A stretch of 64,000 nt of DNA from NCBI GenBank assembly GCA_030682475.1, contig JAUXOA010000065.1, positions 1 to 64,000 of the forward strand, written 5' to 3'. The stretch is from Rhodoferax sp. (GTDB lineage Bacteria; Pseudomonadota; Gammaproteobacteria; Burkholderiales; Burkholderiaceae_C). The position numbers and the translations under genes are program-made. Under the pieces are notes generated by a model that saw only the letters and a list, made by a program, of their open reading frames with translations, did not search any database and was not told the DNA's origin. This document shows, one piece after another, positions 33,997 to 44,829 of the stretch (within the stretch, counting starts at the first letter, position 1; each line of letters starts with the position of its first letter).

Positions 33997-35448
33997 ATGA
34001 CCTCGCTGTTCAATCTCAGTTTTCGCTACAAGATCCCCCTCTGGGGCAGTCTGCTCATCGTCACCACCACCCTGGCCGTCTCGACCGCGCTGATCGTGCA
34101 GGCCTACGACGACCTGCGCAGCGACTTGCAGAGCAGTTCGGTCAGCCTTGGTCGCACCCTGGCGAAAACGCTTTTCTCCGCCATGATCCAGGAGGAGGTG
34201 TGGCATGCCTTCGCCATCATCCGTGCGCCACTGCATGAAAAATCGGACGACAAGCTGGTTCAGCCGGAGATGATCCTGGCGCTGGACCAGCAGCAGCGGG
34301 TCTTCGTCTCCAGCCATCCGAAATCCGTGCCGATGCTGACTGATATTCGTCAGATCGACGACGAATTCGCCCGCCTCGCCGAACTGATCGTCGCCAAGCC
34401 GGGGCCGGATGCGCCCATCATCGATCTCTCCGGTGCGCGGCGGTTCTACGCAGCCGTCCCGGTCGCCGAGGAAGGCGCGCGCATGGGCACGCTGATCATC
34501 GTTTACTCCGAGGAGGTCTTTCTGCCGCGCTTTCGCGCCATCATCGAACGCAGCGCGCTCATCGGCCTGTTGGTGCTGGCCGTGCTGCTGCCGATCAACT
34601 GGTACTGGGGACAGCGCACCGCGGCCCCCCTGATCGCGCTCGCCCGCAGCACCGGCGATGTGGCGCGGGGCGCGCTGCGGGCGCCGCCACCCGGCACCTA
34701 CCCCTACGACGACGAGCTCGGCCAGTTGTTCGAAGCCTTTGGCCTGATGGTCAAGGCTCTGCAGGAAAAGGGTCTGCTGGAGCGGGAGATGATCCGCTCG
34801 GAGCGGCTGGCTGCCGTCGGCCGGCTGTCGGCCGGCATCGCTCACGAGATCAATAACCCGCTCGGCGGCATGCTGGTCGCCCTGAACAACTTCAAGCACC
34901 GGGCCGGAAATGACGAGCGCACGCTGAAAACCGTGGGCATGATCGAGCGCGGCCTGGCGCAGATCAGGGACACGGTGGGCGCCATGATGGTCGAGGCAAA
35001 GGTGAAAAGCCGGGATTTCGTGCCGCACGACGTCGAGGACGTACAGATGCTGCTCTCGGGCGAGGCGCACAAGCGGAGTGTGGCCATCCACGTCGACAGC
35101 GACATCGCGGAACCGGTCGCGCTGCCGGCAACGCTGGTGCGCCAGATCCTTATGAATCTGCTGCTCAACGCCGTGCAGGTCTCAGAACCGTCCGCTACGG
35201 TTCAATGCACGATTCGCCGCGCCGATAACAAGTTGACCATCGAGACCGGGAACACCGGTCGCACCATTCCACCTGAGGTGATGAGCCATCTTTTCGAACC
35301 CTTCGTCACCAGCAACGAGACCGGGCACGGGCTCGGACTGTGGGTCACCTATCAAATTGTTTCGCAACTGGGCGGGCAGATCACGGCCGAAAGCCACGAC
35401 GAGCTGACGCGCTTTTCCGTTTCGCTTCCCATCGGAGAAAAATCATGA
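33997..35448 (+). CDS. Membrane-bound sensor histidine kinase
   Basis: The 483-residue protein has an N-terminal transmembrane helix (IPLWGSLLIVTTTLAVSTALIV). A periplasmic sensor region (about 40-185) is followed by a second helix (ALIGLLVLAVLLPINWYWG) and a HAMP-like linker. The phosphoacceptor box is AGIAHEINNPLGG, and the ATPase domain has an N box (NLLLNAVQ) and GHGLGLW. ATG 33997 is chosen because it opens directly into the transmembrane segment. The stop overlaps the regulator start. It probably takes its signal from the binding protein and phosphorylates the sigma-54 regulator. Confidence 0.92.
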   Translation: MTSLFNLSFRYKIPLWGSLLIVTTTLAVSTALIVQAYDDLRSDLQSSSVSLGRTLAKTLFSAMIQEEVWHAFAIIRAPLHEKSDDKLVQPEMILALDQQQRVFVSSHPKSVPMLTDIRQIDDEFARLAELIVAKPGPDAPIIDLSGARRFYAAVPVAEEGARMGTLIIVYSEEVFLPRFRAIIERSALIGLLVLAVLLPINWYWGQRTAAPLIALARSTGDVARGALRAPPPGTYPYDDELGQLFEAFGLMVKALQEKGLLEREMIRSERLAAVGRLSAGIAHEINNPLGGMLVALNNFKHRAGNDERTLKTVGMIERGLAQIRDTVGAMMVEAKVKSRDFVPHDVEDVQMLLSGEAHKRSVAIHVDSDIAEPVALPATLVRQILMNLLLNAVQVSEPSATVQCTIRRADNKLTIETGNTGRTIPPEVMSHLFEPFVTSNETGHGLGLWVTYQIVSQLGGQITAESHDELTRFSVSLPIGEKS

Positions 35449-36794
35449 GCACCGAACCGCTGCGCGTCTGCCTGATAGAGGATGATGAATTGATGGGCGA
35501 GGCTTTGTGCGAGCGCTTCGAAATGGAGGGCTTCGAATTCGCCTGGTACAAAACCGGAAAGGACGCCTTGCATGCCTTGCAGCGCAAACGCTTCAGTGTC
35601 GTCGTCAGCGACATCCGCCTGCCCGACCTGAGCGGGGAAGACGTATTTATCCAACTGCGCCAGTCGCAGGTCGCGGCCCCGCCGTTCCTGTTCATGACCG
35701 GCTATGGCGCCATCGATCAGGCGGTGCGCTTGCTCAAGCTGGGCGCGGCCGACTATGTCGCCAAACCACTCGACGTCGACGCCTTGATGCAGCGGATACG
35801 TGAACTGGGCGGCCCACTGAAATCGACTGCACCGCAAGGCATGGTGCTCGGCATCTCCAGCACCATGCGGCATATCGATCACATGCTCGGGCGACTGGCG
35901 ACATCCGACGGCACCGTCCTCATCACGGGTGAATCGGGCGTCGGCAAGGAGCATGTTGCACGCAGGCTGCACGAGCTCAGCGAGAGTGGCCAGACCGCGC
36001 CGTTCGTGGCGGTCAATTGCGCGGCCATTCCCGAGACGCTGCTGGAGGCGGAGATGTTCGGTTTCGAGAAGGGGGCTTTCACCGGCGCGGCCAAAGAGCG
36101 TCGCGGCTACTTCGAACAAGCTGACGGCGGTACGCTGTTCCTCGACGAAGTGGGCGACATGCCGCTCGCCATGCAGGCCAAGTTATTGCGTGCAATCCAG
36201 GATCACACCGTGACCCGTATTGGCGGCGAAAAGCCCGTTCGAGTCGACGTTCGCCTGATTTGCGCCACCCACGAAGATCTGCGCCAGATGGTGGAAGCCG
36301 GCAGCTTCAGGGAAGATCTCTATTACCGGATCAACGTCATTCACCTGCGGGTTCCACCCCTGCGCGAGCGGCGCGAGGACATCCCCTGGCTGGCGCGACG
36401 CTTCGCGGAAGAACGCTCCGCAAAGAAGGGAGGGGTAGCATTTTCGTTCAGCCTTGCCGCGGAACGGGCGCTGCTGTCCCACCCCTGGCCGGGCAACATC
36501 CGCGAACTAAGACATTGCATCGAACGCGCCAGCATCCTGGCCGACCGTTCCCAACTGGGTCCTGAACTGCTGTTCGGCGACTCGACTCACCCCGATCCCG
36601 GCGCTCCCGTTACCGGCGATACGCTGATTGCCCACCTCGATCTCTGCGGGAAGCACTATATTGAGCAGGCGCTGGCCGCTCACGTCTGGAGAGTCGGCGA
36701 GACGGCCGAGTTCCTTGGCATCAGCCGCAAGAACCTCTGGGAGAAGATGCGCAAGTACGGCATCGCCGAGCCGGCCAAGCGGGCTGCAAACTGA
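35445..36794 (+). CDS. Sigma-54-dependent response regulator (NtrC family)
   Basis: The 449-residue protein has a receiver domain (phosphoacceptor Asp in VVVSDIRLPDLSG near residue 54; Lys in YVAKPLD). A central AAA+ domain has Walker A GESGVGKE, GAFTGA for sigma-54 contact and Walker B TLFLDEVGD. A Fis-type helix-turn-helix is at the end (VGETAEFLGISRKNLWEKMRKYGI). ATG 35445 overlaps the kinase stop. It is expected to activate sigma-54 promoters in response to the kinase, most likely in the divergent control region. Confidence 0.95.
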   Translation: MSTEPLRVCLIEDDELMGEALCERFEMEGFEFAWYKTGKDALHALQRKRFSVVVSDIRLPDLSGEDVFIQLRQSQVAAPPFLFMTGYGAIDQAVRLLKLGAADYVAKPLDVDALMQRIRELGGPLKSTAPQGMVLGISSTMRHIDHMLGRLATSDGTVLITGESGVGKEHVARRLHELSESGQTAPFVAVNCAAIPETLLEAEMFGFEKGAFTGAAKERRGYFEQADGGTLFLDEVGDMPLAMQAKLLRAIQDHTVTRIGGEKPVRVDVRLICATHEDLRQMVEAGSFREDLYYRINVIHLRVPPLRERREDIPWLARRFAEERSAKKGGVAFSFSLAAERALLSHPWPGNIRELRHCIERASILADRSQLGPELLFGDSTHPDPGAPVTGDTLIAHLDLCGKHYIEQALAAHVWRVGETAEFLGISRKNLWEKMRKYGIAEPAKRAAN

Positions 36795-36827
36795 GGCCTG
36801 ATGCGGGTGCCAGATGAATATGGAGGG

Positions 36828-36842
36828 TCACCCAATGGGTGA
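36828..36842. repeat. Short perfect palindrome after the regulator gene
   Basis: TCACCCAATGGGTGA is a perfect 15-base palindrome, 34 bases after the regulator stop. It has no T tract, so it is unlikely to be a terminator. The remaining bases to 36944 hold no gene that I can support. Confidence 0.4.
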
Positions 36843-36944
36843 AACAAAATTCGAGCAAGCAGCGCTGGTCAAAGCATAGATCCCACAGCGCCCGCACGGG
36901 CGGGGCAACCTGCAATTGATGTACAGCCATCGTTTCTAAAGCGA

Positions 36945-36995
36945 TTCAAAACCGTCAAGATGTCCCAGCAAGCCCTGGGTGTACAGTTCGGCTAG
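36945..36995 (+). pseudogene. C-terminal scrap of a FadL/OmpP1-type gene
   Basis: An in-frame run ending at TAG 36993-36995 reads FKTVKMSQQALGVQFG. It matches the C-terminal pattern of the FadL-type gene at 14.7-16.1 kb (ETLKMSQNALGVAYSKKF), including the 12 bases AAGATGTCCCAG. The rest of the gene is missing. It precedes a terminator-like hairpin, as a gene 3' end should. Confidence 0.55.
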
Positions 36996-37012
36996 CGCTG
37001 GTAGTCGGGTGG

Positions 37013-37035
37013 GGGCCGGATCGCCAATCCGGCCC
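37013..37035 (+). terminator. Hairpin after the FadL scrap, terminator-like
   Basis: The stem GGGCCGGAT (37013-37021) / ATCCGGCCC (37027-37035) has a 5-base loop and is followed by GTATTTACTT. It is a plausible terminator, probably left over from the lost FadL-type gene. Three GGCCT units follow at about 37046-37062. Confidence 0.6.
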
Positions 37036-37091
37036 GTATTTACTTGGCCTGGCCTGGCCTGGCGTATCAGGTTCAACACCATTCATGATAG

Positions 37092-38375
<1,284 letters not shown>

Positions 38376-38442
38376 GGCTGCGCCGCCCAAGAAGGTAGAC
38401 TGTGGACCCGAAGGCCATAGCAAGGCGAAATGTGGGTACAGC

Positions 38443-38994
38443 ATGACTTTGGGCACACTGATCGAAACACACGGGTATTGGGTGCTGGCAGCGGGCTGCC
38501 TGCTGGAAGGCGAAACGATCCTCGTCCTGGCCGGCTTCGCTGCGCATCGCGGATACCTCGACCCGTTCGCGGTGCTCGCCATTGCGTCGGCAGCCGGATT
38601 CTTTGGCGACCAGTTCTATTTCTGGCTCGGGCGTCGGCATGGCCCCGCAATCCTGGCCCGCTGGCCCTCGGTCGCCCGGCAAACTGATCGGGTCCAAGGT
38701 CTGATCGAGCGTTATGACGCGGCTGTGATCATCGGTATACGCTTTGCTTACGGGCTTCGGATCGCAGGACCGGTGCTGATCGGCATGTCGCCGATTTCAG
38801 GGTACCGCTTCGGCCTCCTCAATGCACTCGGAGCCGTGCTCTGGGCCTGCCTTTTTGCGGGCATCGGATGGGTGTTCGGCGACGCGGCGGAGTTCGCGTT
38901 GGGCGAACTCCGGCATCTTGAAATGTGGCTGTTGCTTGGTCTGGCGGCCGCTGGTGTGATCGCCTGGTGGATCAGAAAGAAGCGCGCACACTGA
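38443..38994 (+). CDS. DedA-family membrane protein
   Basis: The 183-residue protein has four to five hydrophobic segments and the DedA signature F-x-G-D-x-x-x-Y-x-x-G ([15 protein letters not shown]), followed by [24 protein letters not shown]. DedA proteins are associated with membrane lipid transport and envelope integrity. It ends with a basic tail (RKKRAH). It lies between sqr and the cysteine synthase-like gene with 50-70-base gaps. Confidence 0.9.
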   Translation: MTLGTLIETHGYWVLAAGCLLEGETILVLAGFAAHRGYLDPFAVLAIASAAGFFGDQFYFWLGRRHGPAILARWPSVARQTDRVQGLIERYDAAVIIGIRFAYGLRIAGPVLIGMSPISGYRFGLLNALGAVLWACLFAGIGWVFGDAAEFALGELRHLEMWLLLGLAAAGVIAWWIRKKRAH

Positions 38995-39049
38995 CCCCCG
39001 ACCGGGCCCTTCTATCCCGGTCGGCCCGCATCGCGACGACAATCAGCGC

Positions 39050-40111
39050 ATGACCCACACTCCCACCTCTTCCTGGCTGCACGGCGCGGTGGCACGCATC
39101 GAGGCTGACTACCAGCGCAGCGCCGACACCCACCTTATTCCCCTGAACCTGCCGTGTTTTGCCCGGCACGGCATTGACCTGTATTTGAAGGACGAGTCCA
39201 CCCATCCCACCGGCAGCCTCAAACATCGGCTGGCACGCTCACTTTTTCTGTATGCGCTGTGCAATGGCTGGCTGCACCAGGGCTCCACCGTGGTCGAAGC
39301 CTCCAGCGGTTCCACGGCAGTGAGTGAGGCCTACTTTGCGCGGCTGCTGGGTTTGCCCTTTGTTGCCGTGATGCCGCGCAGCACCTCGCCTGAGAAGATT
39401 GCGCAAATCGAGTTTTATGGCGGACGCTGCCACTTGGTGGACAACGCCGCCCAGGTGTACGAATTGGCCGGCTCACTGGCGCAGCAAACCGGTGGCCACT
39501 ATATGGACCAGTTCACCTATGCCGAGCGCGCCACCGACTGGCGTGGCAACAACAACATTGCCGAAAGCATGTTTACTCAGATGGCGCGTGAACGCCACCC
39601 GATTCCGCGCTGGATCGTGGTCGGCGCCGGCACCGGGGGCACCAGCGCCACCATCGGCCGCTATGTGCGTTACCAGCGTTACGCAACACAAGTGTGTGTG
39701 CCCGATCCGCAGGGCTCGGTATTTGGCGAGTACCACCGCAGCGGCGACGCCACGTTGACCGGGCCGGGCTCGCGCATTGAAGGCATTGGCCGCCCGCGGG
39801 TCGAGGCCAGCTTCATCCGCAGTCTGGTGGACCGGATGCTGGAGGTCAGCGACCTGGATTCGGTGGCCGCCATGCGCGTGCTCTCTGGTCTGCTGGGACG
39901 CAAGGTGGGGCCCTCCACCGGCACCAACTTTGTTGGCATGCTGACCCTGGCCAGCGAGATGCGCGCGCAAGGCCAGCAGGGCTCCATCCTCTCGCTGCTG
40001 TGTGATGCCGGTGAACGCTACCTGCCGACCTACCATGATGCGGCCTGGGTGGCGCAAAATTTGGGCGACTGCACGGCAGCGATGGACCGCATCAACACCC
40101 AACTGGTCTGA
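39050..40111 (+). CDS. PLP-dependent cysteine synthase/desulfhydrase-like enzyme
   Basis: A 353-residue fold-type II PLP enzyme. The PLP lysine lies in [10 protein letters not shown], the substrate-binding loop is [12 protein letters not shown], and the phosphate cup is [15 protein letters not shown] Ser in the C-terminal PSTGTNFVG fits the cofactor pocket. It is close to the Cds1-like/PLP-dependent cysteine synthase family, which can make cysteine or release sulfide from it. It is directly followed (zero-base gap) by the ABC exporter gene. Confidence 0.82.
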   Translation: MTHTPTSSWLHGAVARIEADYQRSADTHLIPLNLPCFARHGIDLYLKDESTHPTGSLKHRLARSLFLYALCNGWLHQGSTVVEASSGSTAVSEAYFARLLGLPFVAVMPRSTSPEKIAQIEFYGGRCHLVDNAAQVYELAGSLAQQTGGHYMDQFTYAERATDWRGNNNIAESMFTQMARERHPIPRWIVVGAGTGGTSATIGRYVRYQRYATQVCVPDPQGSVFGEYHRSGDATLTGPGSRIEGIGRPRVEASFIRSLVDRMLEVSDLDSVAAMRVLSGLLGRKVGPSTGTNFVGMLTLASEMRAQGQQGSILSLLCDAGERYLPTYHDAAWVAQNLGDCTAAMDRINTQLV

Positions 40112-41893
40112 ATGACCATGACCAACGAACGCGCCAAATCACAAAACCCCAAATCCCTCTCCGGCCTGCTGCCGTTTTTGCGACCGTACCGGGGCCGCAT
40201 CGGATTGGCGCTGGTGTTCCTGGTGATGGCGGCGGTGGCGACGCTGGCTTTTCCACTGGCCCTGCGCAGCCTGATTGACGGCGGTTTGATGCAGGCAGAC
40301 AAAGGTGCACAGGTGATGGCCCTGCGCGAGCACTTTGCCGCCCTGTTTGCGGTCGCCGTGGCACTTGGCCTGTTTTCAGCGGGCCGTTTTTACCTGGTGA
40401 GCTGGCTGGGCGAGCGCGTGACCGCCGATTTGCGCAACGCCGTCTATGGCCATGTCTTGCAGCAAAGCCCCGAGTTCTTCGAGACCACCCAGACTGGCGA
40501 AGTGCTGTCGCGCCTCTCCGCCGACACCACGCTGGTGCAAACCGTGGTGGGCTCGTCGCTCTCCATGGGCTTGCGCAACAGCGTGATGGGCATCGGTGCC
40601 CTGGGCATGTTGATCTGGACCAACCCCTATGTGATGTTTCAGGTGCTGGGGGTGCTGCTGCTGATCGTGCTGCCTTCTCTGTGGTTTGGCCGGCGCGTGC
40701 GTCGGCTGTCGCGCGCCAGCCAGGACCGGGTGGCGGATTCGAGCGCCATCGCGGCTGAAGTGCTGAACGCCATCCCGGTGGTGCAAAGCTACACCGCCGA
40801 GGCACGCGAATCAGCCCGTTTCAATACCTCCACCGACAATGCGTTTCACACGGCGGTGCGGCGCACCAAGGCGCGCTCGGTACTGGTCGCATTCATCATC
40901 ATCGCCACCTCGGCCGCCCTGCTGTGGGGCTTGTACCAGGGCACGCAGGCGGTGATGGCCGGGCGCATCAGTGCCGGCCATCTGGGGCAAACCGTGGTGT
41001 ACGTCATCATTCTGGCCAGTGCGTTTGCGATTTTGGGCGAAGTCTATGGCGACTTGCTGCGCGCCGCCGGCGCCACCGAACGGCTGATGGAGTTGCTGGG
41101 CAGCCGTTCACCCATCACATCACCAACAAATCCGTCTCCGGCCCCGGTGCTGCTTTCGGGGAGCGCTGTTCAATTTGAAGCCATCAATTTTCACTATCCG
41201 TCACGCCCCAACCAGGCGGCCTTGAGCGATTTTTCACTGGCCGTGCAACCGGGCCAGACGGTGGCCATCGTGGGGCCCAGCGGCGCCGGCAAAAGCACGG
41301 TGTTTCAGTTACTGCTGCGTTTTTACGATCCGGCCTCGGGCCGCATCGTGCTGGACGGTGTGCCCACGCGTGACATGGCTTTGCAAGACCTGCGCCAGCG
41401 CATCGGCATCGTGCCGCAGGATGCGGTGATTTTTTCCAGCAGCGCGCTGGAGAACATCCGCTACGGCAAACCCGGCGCCAGCGACGACGAGGTCAAGGCG
41501 GCGGCCGGTGCGGCTTTTGCCCACGAATTCATCAGCACCTTACCTGAAGGCTATGACACGTTTCTGGGTGAGCGCGGTGTGCGCCTGAGCGGCGGCCAGC
41601 GCCAACGCATCGCGATTGCCCGCGCCATGCTGAAAAACCCGCCGCTGCTGCTGCTGGACGAGGCCACCAGCGCGCTCGACGCCGAGAGCGAACGCATGGT
41701 GCAGGCGGCGCTGGAATCGGCCATGCGTGACCGCACCACGCTGGTGATTGCGCACCGCCTGGCCACAGTGCAAAAAGCCGACCTTATTGTGGTGCTGGAC
41801 CACGGCCAGTTGGTGGAGCAAGGCACGCATGCCGAGCTGGTGGCGCGCGGCGGTGTTTATGCCGGCCTGGCAGCCTTGCAGTTCAACGCCTGA
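40112..41893 (+). CDS. MsbA-type ABC exporter (TMD-NBD half-transporter)
   Basis: The 593-residue protein has an N-terminal six-helix region and a C-terminal ATPase domain with Walker A (GPSGAGKST), signature LSGGQRQR, Walker [10 protein letters not shown] and the switch His (VIAHRLATV). Such half-transporters work as homodimers that export lipids, drugs or peptides. It starts immediately after the stop of the cysteine synthase-like gene; a second ATG two codons on is also possible. The substrate is not evident. Confidence 0.9.
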   Translation: MTMTNERAKSQNPKSLSGLLPFLRPYRGRIGLALVFLVMAAVATLAFPLALRSLIDGGLMQADKGAQVMALREHFAALFAVAVALGLFSAGRFYLVSWLGERVTADLRNAVYGHVLQQSPEFFETTQTGEVLSRLSADTTLVQTVVGSSLSMGLRNSVMGIGALGMLIWTNPYVMFQVLGVLLLIVLPSLWFGRRVRRLSRASQDRVADSSAIAAEVLNAIPVVQSYTAEARESARFNTSTDNAFHTAVRRTKARSVLVAFIIIATSAALLWGLYQGTQAVMAGRISAGHLGQTVVYVIILASAFAILGEVYGDLLRAAGATERLMELLGSRSPITSPTNPSPAPVLLSGSAVQFEAINFHYPSRPNQAALSDFSLAVQPGQTVAIVGPSGAGKSTVFQLLLRFYDPASGRIVLDGVPTRDMALQDLRQRIGIVPQDAVIFSSSALENIRYGKPGASDDEVKAAAGAAFAHEFISTLPEGYDTFLGERGVRLSGGQRQRIAIARAMLKNPPLLLLDEATSALDAESERMVQAALESAMRDRTTLVIAHRLATVQKADLIVVLDHGQLVEQGTHAELVARGGVYAGLAALQFNA

Positions 41894-41948
41894 GCCGGTG
41901 CTCTACAGTGCGGTCTTGACTCACCCCCCCAAAAAAAAGTATCTACCC

Positions 41949-43277
41949 ATGTCACACGTGCCCCGCTTACCCGCTCACCCTCTCTCTGGCGCGGCTGCGG
42001 CCCCTGCTTCGATTCCCTCTTACCTGCAGGCCGATAATCTTGGCCCCTGGGGTATTTACCTGCAGCAGGTCGACCGTGTCGTACCCTATCTGGGCCATCT
42101 GGCGCGCTGGGCGGAGACCCTCAGGCGGCCGAAACGTATCCTGATTGTGGATGTGCCCATTCACATGGACGATGGTAGCGTGGCGCACTTTGAGGGCTAT
42201 CGCGTGCAGCACAACACCTCACGCGGTCCCGGCAAGGGCGGCGTGCGTTTTCACCAGGACGTAACGCTGTCGGAGGTGATGGCCCTGGCGGCCTGGATGT
42301 CGATCAAAAACGCGGCGGTGAATGTGCCCTACGGCGGCGCCAAAGGCGGCATTCGGGTCGACCCCAAAACACTCTCACTCGGGGAGCTGGAGCGCATGAC
42401 GCGCCGCTACACCAGCGAGATCGGCATCATCATCGGTCCCACCAAGGACATTCCGGCGCCTGATGTGAACACCAACGAGCAGATCATGGCCTGGATGATG
42501 GACACCTACTCCATGAACGAAGGGGCTACCGCTACCGGCGTGGTCACCGGCAAACCGGTGGCGCTGGGAGGATCGCTGGGTCGGCGGGATGCCACCGGGC
42601 GGGGCGTGTTTACTGTGGGCTCGGAAGCCGCGCGGCACATCGGCCTGGACATTGCCACTGCACGTGTGACGGTGCAGGGTTTTGGCAATGTAGGCGGTGT
42701 CTCTGCCCGGCTGTTTGCGCAGGCAGGCGCCCGTGTGGTGGCGGTGCAGGACCATGGCGGCACCATTTTCCGGGAAGCGGGTCTGGACGTGCCCGCGCTG
42801 CTGGCTCACGTGGCGGCGGTCGGTACGGTGGCTGGTTTTGCCCCGGCCGAGGTACTGCCCAACGATCAGTTCTGGGATGTGGACTGTGATATTTTGATAC
42901 CTGCCGCACTGGAGTTGCAGATTACTGAACACAACGCGGGCCGCATCCAGGCCCGCATGGTGATAGAAGGCGCCAACGGACCGACCACGCCGGCGGCAGA
43001 CGATATTCTGCACGAGCGCAATATTCTGGTGCTGCCCGACGTGATTGCCAACGCAGGCGGCGTGACGGTGAGCTATTTTGAATGGGTGCAGGACTTCTCC
43101 AGCTTCTTCTGGAGCGAAGACGATATCAACGCGCGGCTGGTGCGCATCATGAAAGAAGCCTTTGCCGGCATCTGGGAAGTGGCACAGGACCACAAGGTGA
43201 GCCTGCGCACAGCCACCTTCATTGTCGGGTGCAAGCGCATTTTGCAGGCGCGCGAGTTGCGCGGGCTGTACCCTTGA
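41949..43277 (+). CDS. gdhA: Glutamate dehydrogenase
   Basis: A 442-residue Glu/Leu/Phe/Val dehydrogenase. Active-site motifs are [24 protein letters not shown] (catalytic lysine) and DIPAPDVNT, and the dinucleotide fold has [11 protein letters not shown]. It interconverts glutamate with 2-oxoglutarate and ammonia. ATG 41949 is chosen; the longer frame from 41748 runs inside the ABC gene. The last 183 bases recur at 52741-52923 with four silent differences. Confidence 0.92.
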   Translation: MSHVPRLPAHPLSGAAAAPASIPSYLQADNLGPWGIYLQQVDRVVPYLGHLARWAETLRRPKRILIVDVPIHMDDGSVAHFEGYRVQHNTSRGPGKGGVRFHQDVTLSEVMALAAWMSIKNAAVNVPYGGAKGGIRVDPKTLSLGELERMTRRYTSEIGIIIGPTKDIPAPDVNTNEQIMAWMMDTYSMNEGATATGVVTGKPVALGGSLGRRDATGRGVFTVGSEAARHIGLDIATARVTVQGFGNVGGVSARLFAQAGARVVAVQDHGGTIFREAGLDVPALLAHVAAVGTVAGFAPAEVLPNDQFWDVDCDILIPAALELQITEHNAGRIQARMVIEGANGPTTPAADDILHERNILVLPDVIANAGGVTVSYFEWVQDFSSFFWSEDDINARLVRIMKEAFAGIWEVAQDHKVSLRTATFIVGCKRILQARELRGLYP

Positions 43278-43309
43278 GGGATATGGAAATTACAAAAGTA
43301 CCATTGTCA

Positions 43310-43328
43310 TGCCGGACTCGATCCGGCA
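43310..43328. repeat. REP-like short palindrome after gdhA
   Basis: The arms TGCCGGA/TCCGGCA with a 5-base loop are preceded by ATTGTCA and followed by a further ATGCCG. This wording is common in dispersed proteobacterial palindromes. The interval 43278-43515 has no gene that I can support. Confidence 0.5.
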
Positions 43329-43515
43329 TCCATGCCGACCGGTACACTGGATTGCGGATGTTCGCCAGCTCTATCCTCAACCGTTCAAAAGAACAAGCTC
43401 TGTCCTCAACTGATTGAGAGTTCACGAGATAGATCAGCGCGTCAACTGGTGACAGGGCGCAACGGCGATTTGGACGCGCTGCGGCCTTGCGTGTGGCATG
43501 CGCGGTGCACCCGAA

Positions 43516-43658
43516 ATCACTCTCCCGGACAGCGCTTTTTTTTGGTGGTGAACCTGCCAAGCAAGGCATTGATGCGGGGAAGGTGAGGGTTTTTCCGCTG
43601 ATCGATGGCTGATCCAAGGTGCGATACTGGGGCTCATGCGATTGAAATTCCTATCCGT
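43516..43658. repeat. Dispersed ~143-bp repeat, copy 1
   Basis: This segment is nearly identical to 49702-49843 apart from a few substitutions and one short variable patch (43556-43569). It carries GATGCGGGGAAGGTGAGGG and GCGATACTGGGGCTCATGCG. Here it runs straight into the truncated frc gene. Confidence 0.85.
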
Positions 43659-43676
43659 CGTTATCCGTTATCCGTT

Positions 43677-44702
43677 AAAAAACAAAAGGGCAAGGAAGTT
43701 CTCGATACGCTGATCAAGGAATGTGATGTGCTGGTCGAAAACTTTGCACCCGGTGCGTTGGACCGCATGGGCATCACCTGGGAGCACATCCAGAAGATCA
43801 ACCCGCGCATGATCGTGGCCTCGGTCAAGGGTTTCGGCCCCGGCCCTTACGCAGACCTCAAGGTCTATGAAAACGTCGCCCAGTGCGCCGGTGGCTCCGC
43901 GTCGACCAGCGGCTTCGAAGACAGCCCGCCCATGGTGACCGGCGCCCAGATCGGCGACAGTGGCACCGGCCTGCACTTGGCGCTGGGCATTGTGACCGCG
44001 CTTTACCAGCGCAACACCACGGGACGCGGCCAGAAGGTGCTGGCGCCGATGCAGGATGCCGTGCTGAACCTGTGCCGCGTCAAGCTGCGCGACCAGCAGC
44101 GCCTGGAACGCACGCACACCTTGCACGAGTATCCCCAGTATCCGGATGGCAAGTTCGGCGATGCCGTGCCACGTGCTGGCAATTCGTCTGGCGGTGGACA
44201 GCCGGGATCCATCCTGAAATGCAAGGGCTGGGAAACCGATTCCAATGCCTATAATTACTTCATTACCCAGGCGGCTGTCTGGCCTGCGGTGTGCAAGGTC
44301 ATTGGCGAAGAGGACTGGGTCACTGACGAAGCTTTTGCCACGCCCGCCGCACGGTTGCTGCACCTCAAGCCGATCTTCGCCAGAATCGAGAAATGGACCA
44401 TGACCAAGACCAAGTTCGAGGCCATGGACATTCTCAACAAGTACGACATCCCCTGTGGTCCGGTCCTGTCGATGAAGGAAATCGCAGAAGAGCCCTCCCT
44501 GCGTGAAACCGGCACCATTGTCGAAGTGGATCATCCCGAGCGCGGCAAGTATCTGACGGTGGGCAATCCGATCAAGATGTCGGACAGCGCGACCGAAGTG
44601 ACCCGCTCTCCCCTGCTGGGCGAGCACACCGAAGAAGTGTTGGCCGAACTGGGTTATGACGCAGACTACATCGCCATGCTGCGAAGCGAGAAAGTAATTT
44701 AA
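43677..44702 (+). pseudogene. frc: 5'-truncated formyl-CoA:oxalate CoA-transferase
   Basis: Homology to Frc (416-428 aa normally) begins near what would be residue 78 and runs to the end: [35 protein letters not shown] with the catalytic Asp, [21 protein letters not shown]-like and [11 protein letters not shown]. About 77 N-terminal residues with CoA-binding positions are gone. In their place is repeat copy 1, whose ATG at 43605 keeps the frame open. The protein is unlikely to be a working transferase. Intact Frc would pair with oxalyl-CoA decarboxylase to give formate, which fits the formate dehydrogenase genes that follow. Confidence 0.88.
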
Positions 44703-44829
44703 GCGGGTTTGAACGGTACTGCCTTGCCCGTTTGTTGTCATGGCTCACTCCTTCCAGAGTGATGGGCTGCTGAAACAGACACCGAGCTAGAGGCCGAATT
44801 GAACCCTGTTGATTTGGAACAAGGCAAGA

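Noticed and set aside
43219-43617. 132-codon open frame on the minus strand between gdhA and frc
   Set aside because: It is a read-through of repeat copy 1 and the REP-like palindrome; a similar short frame arises from repeat copy 2.
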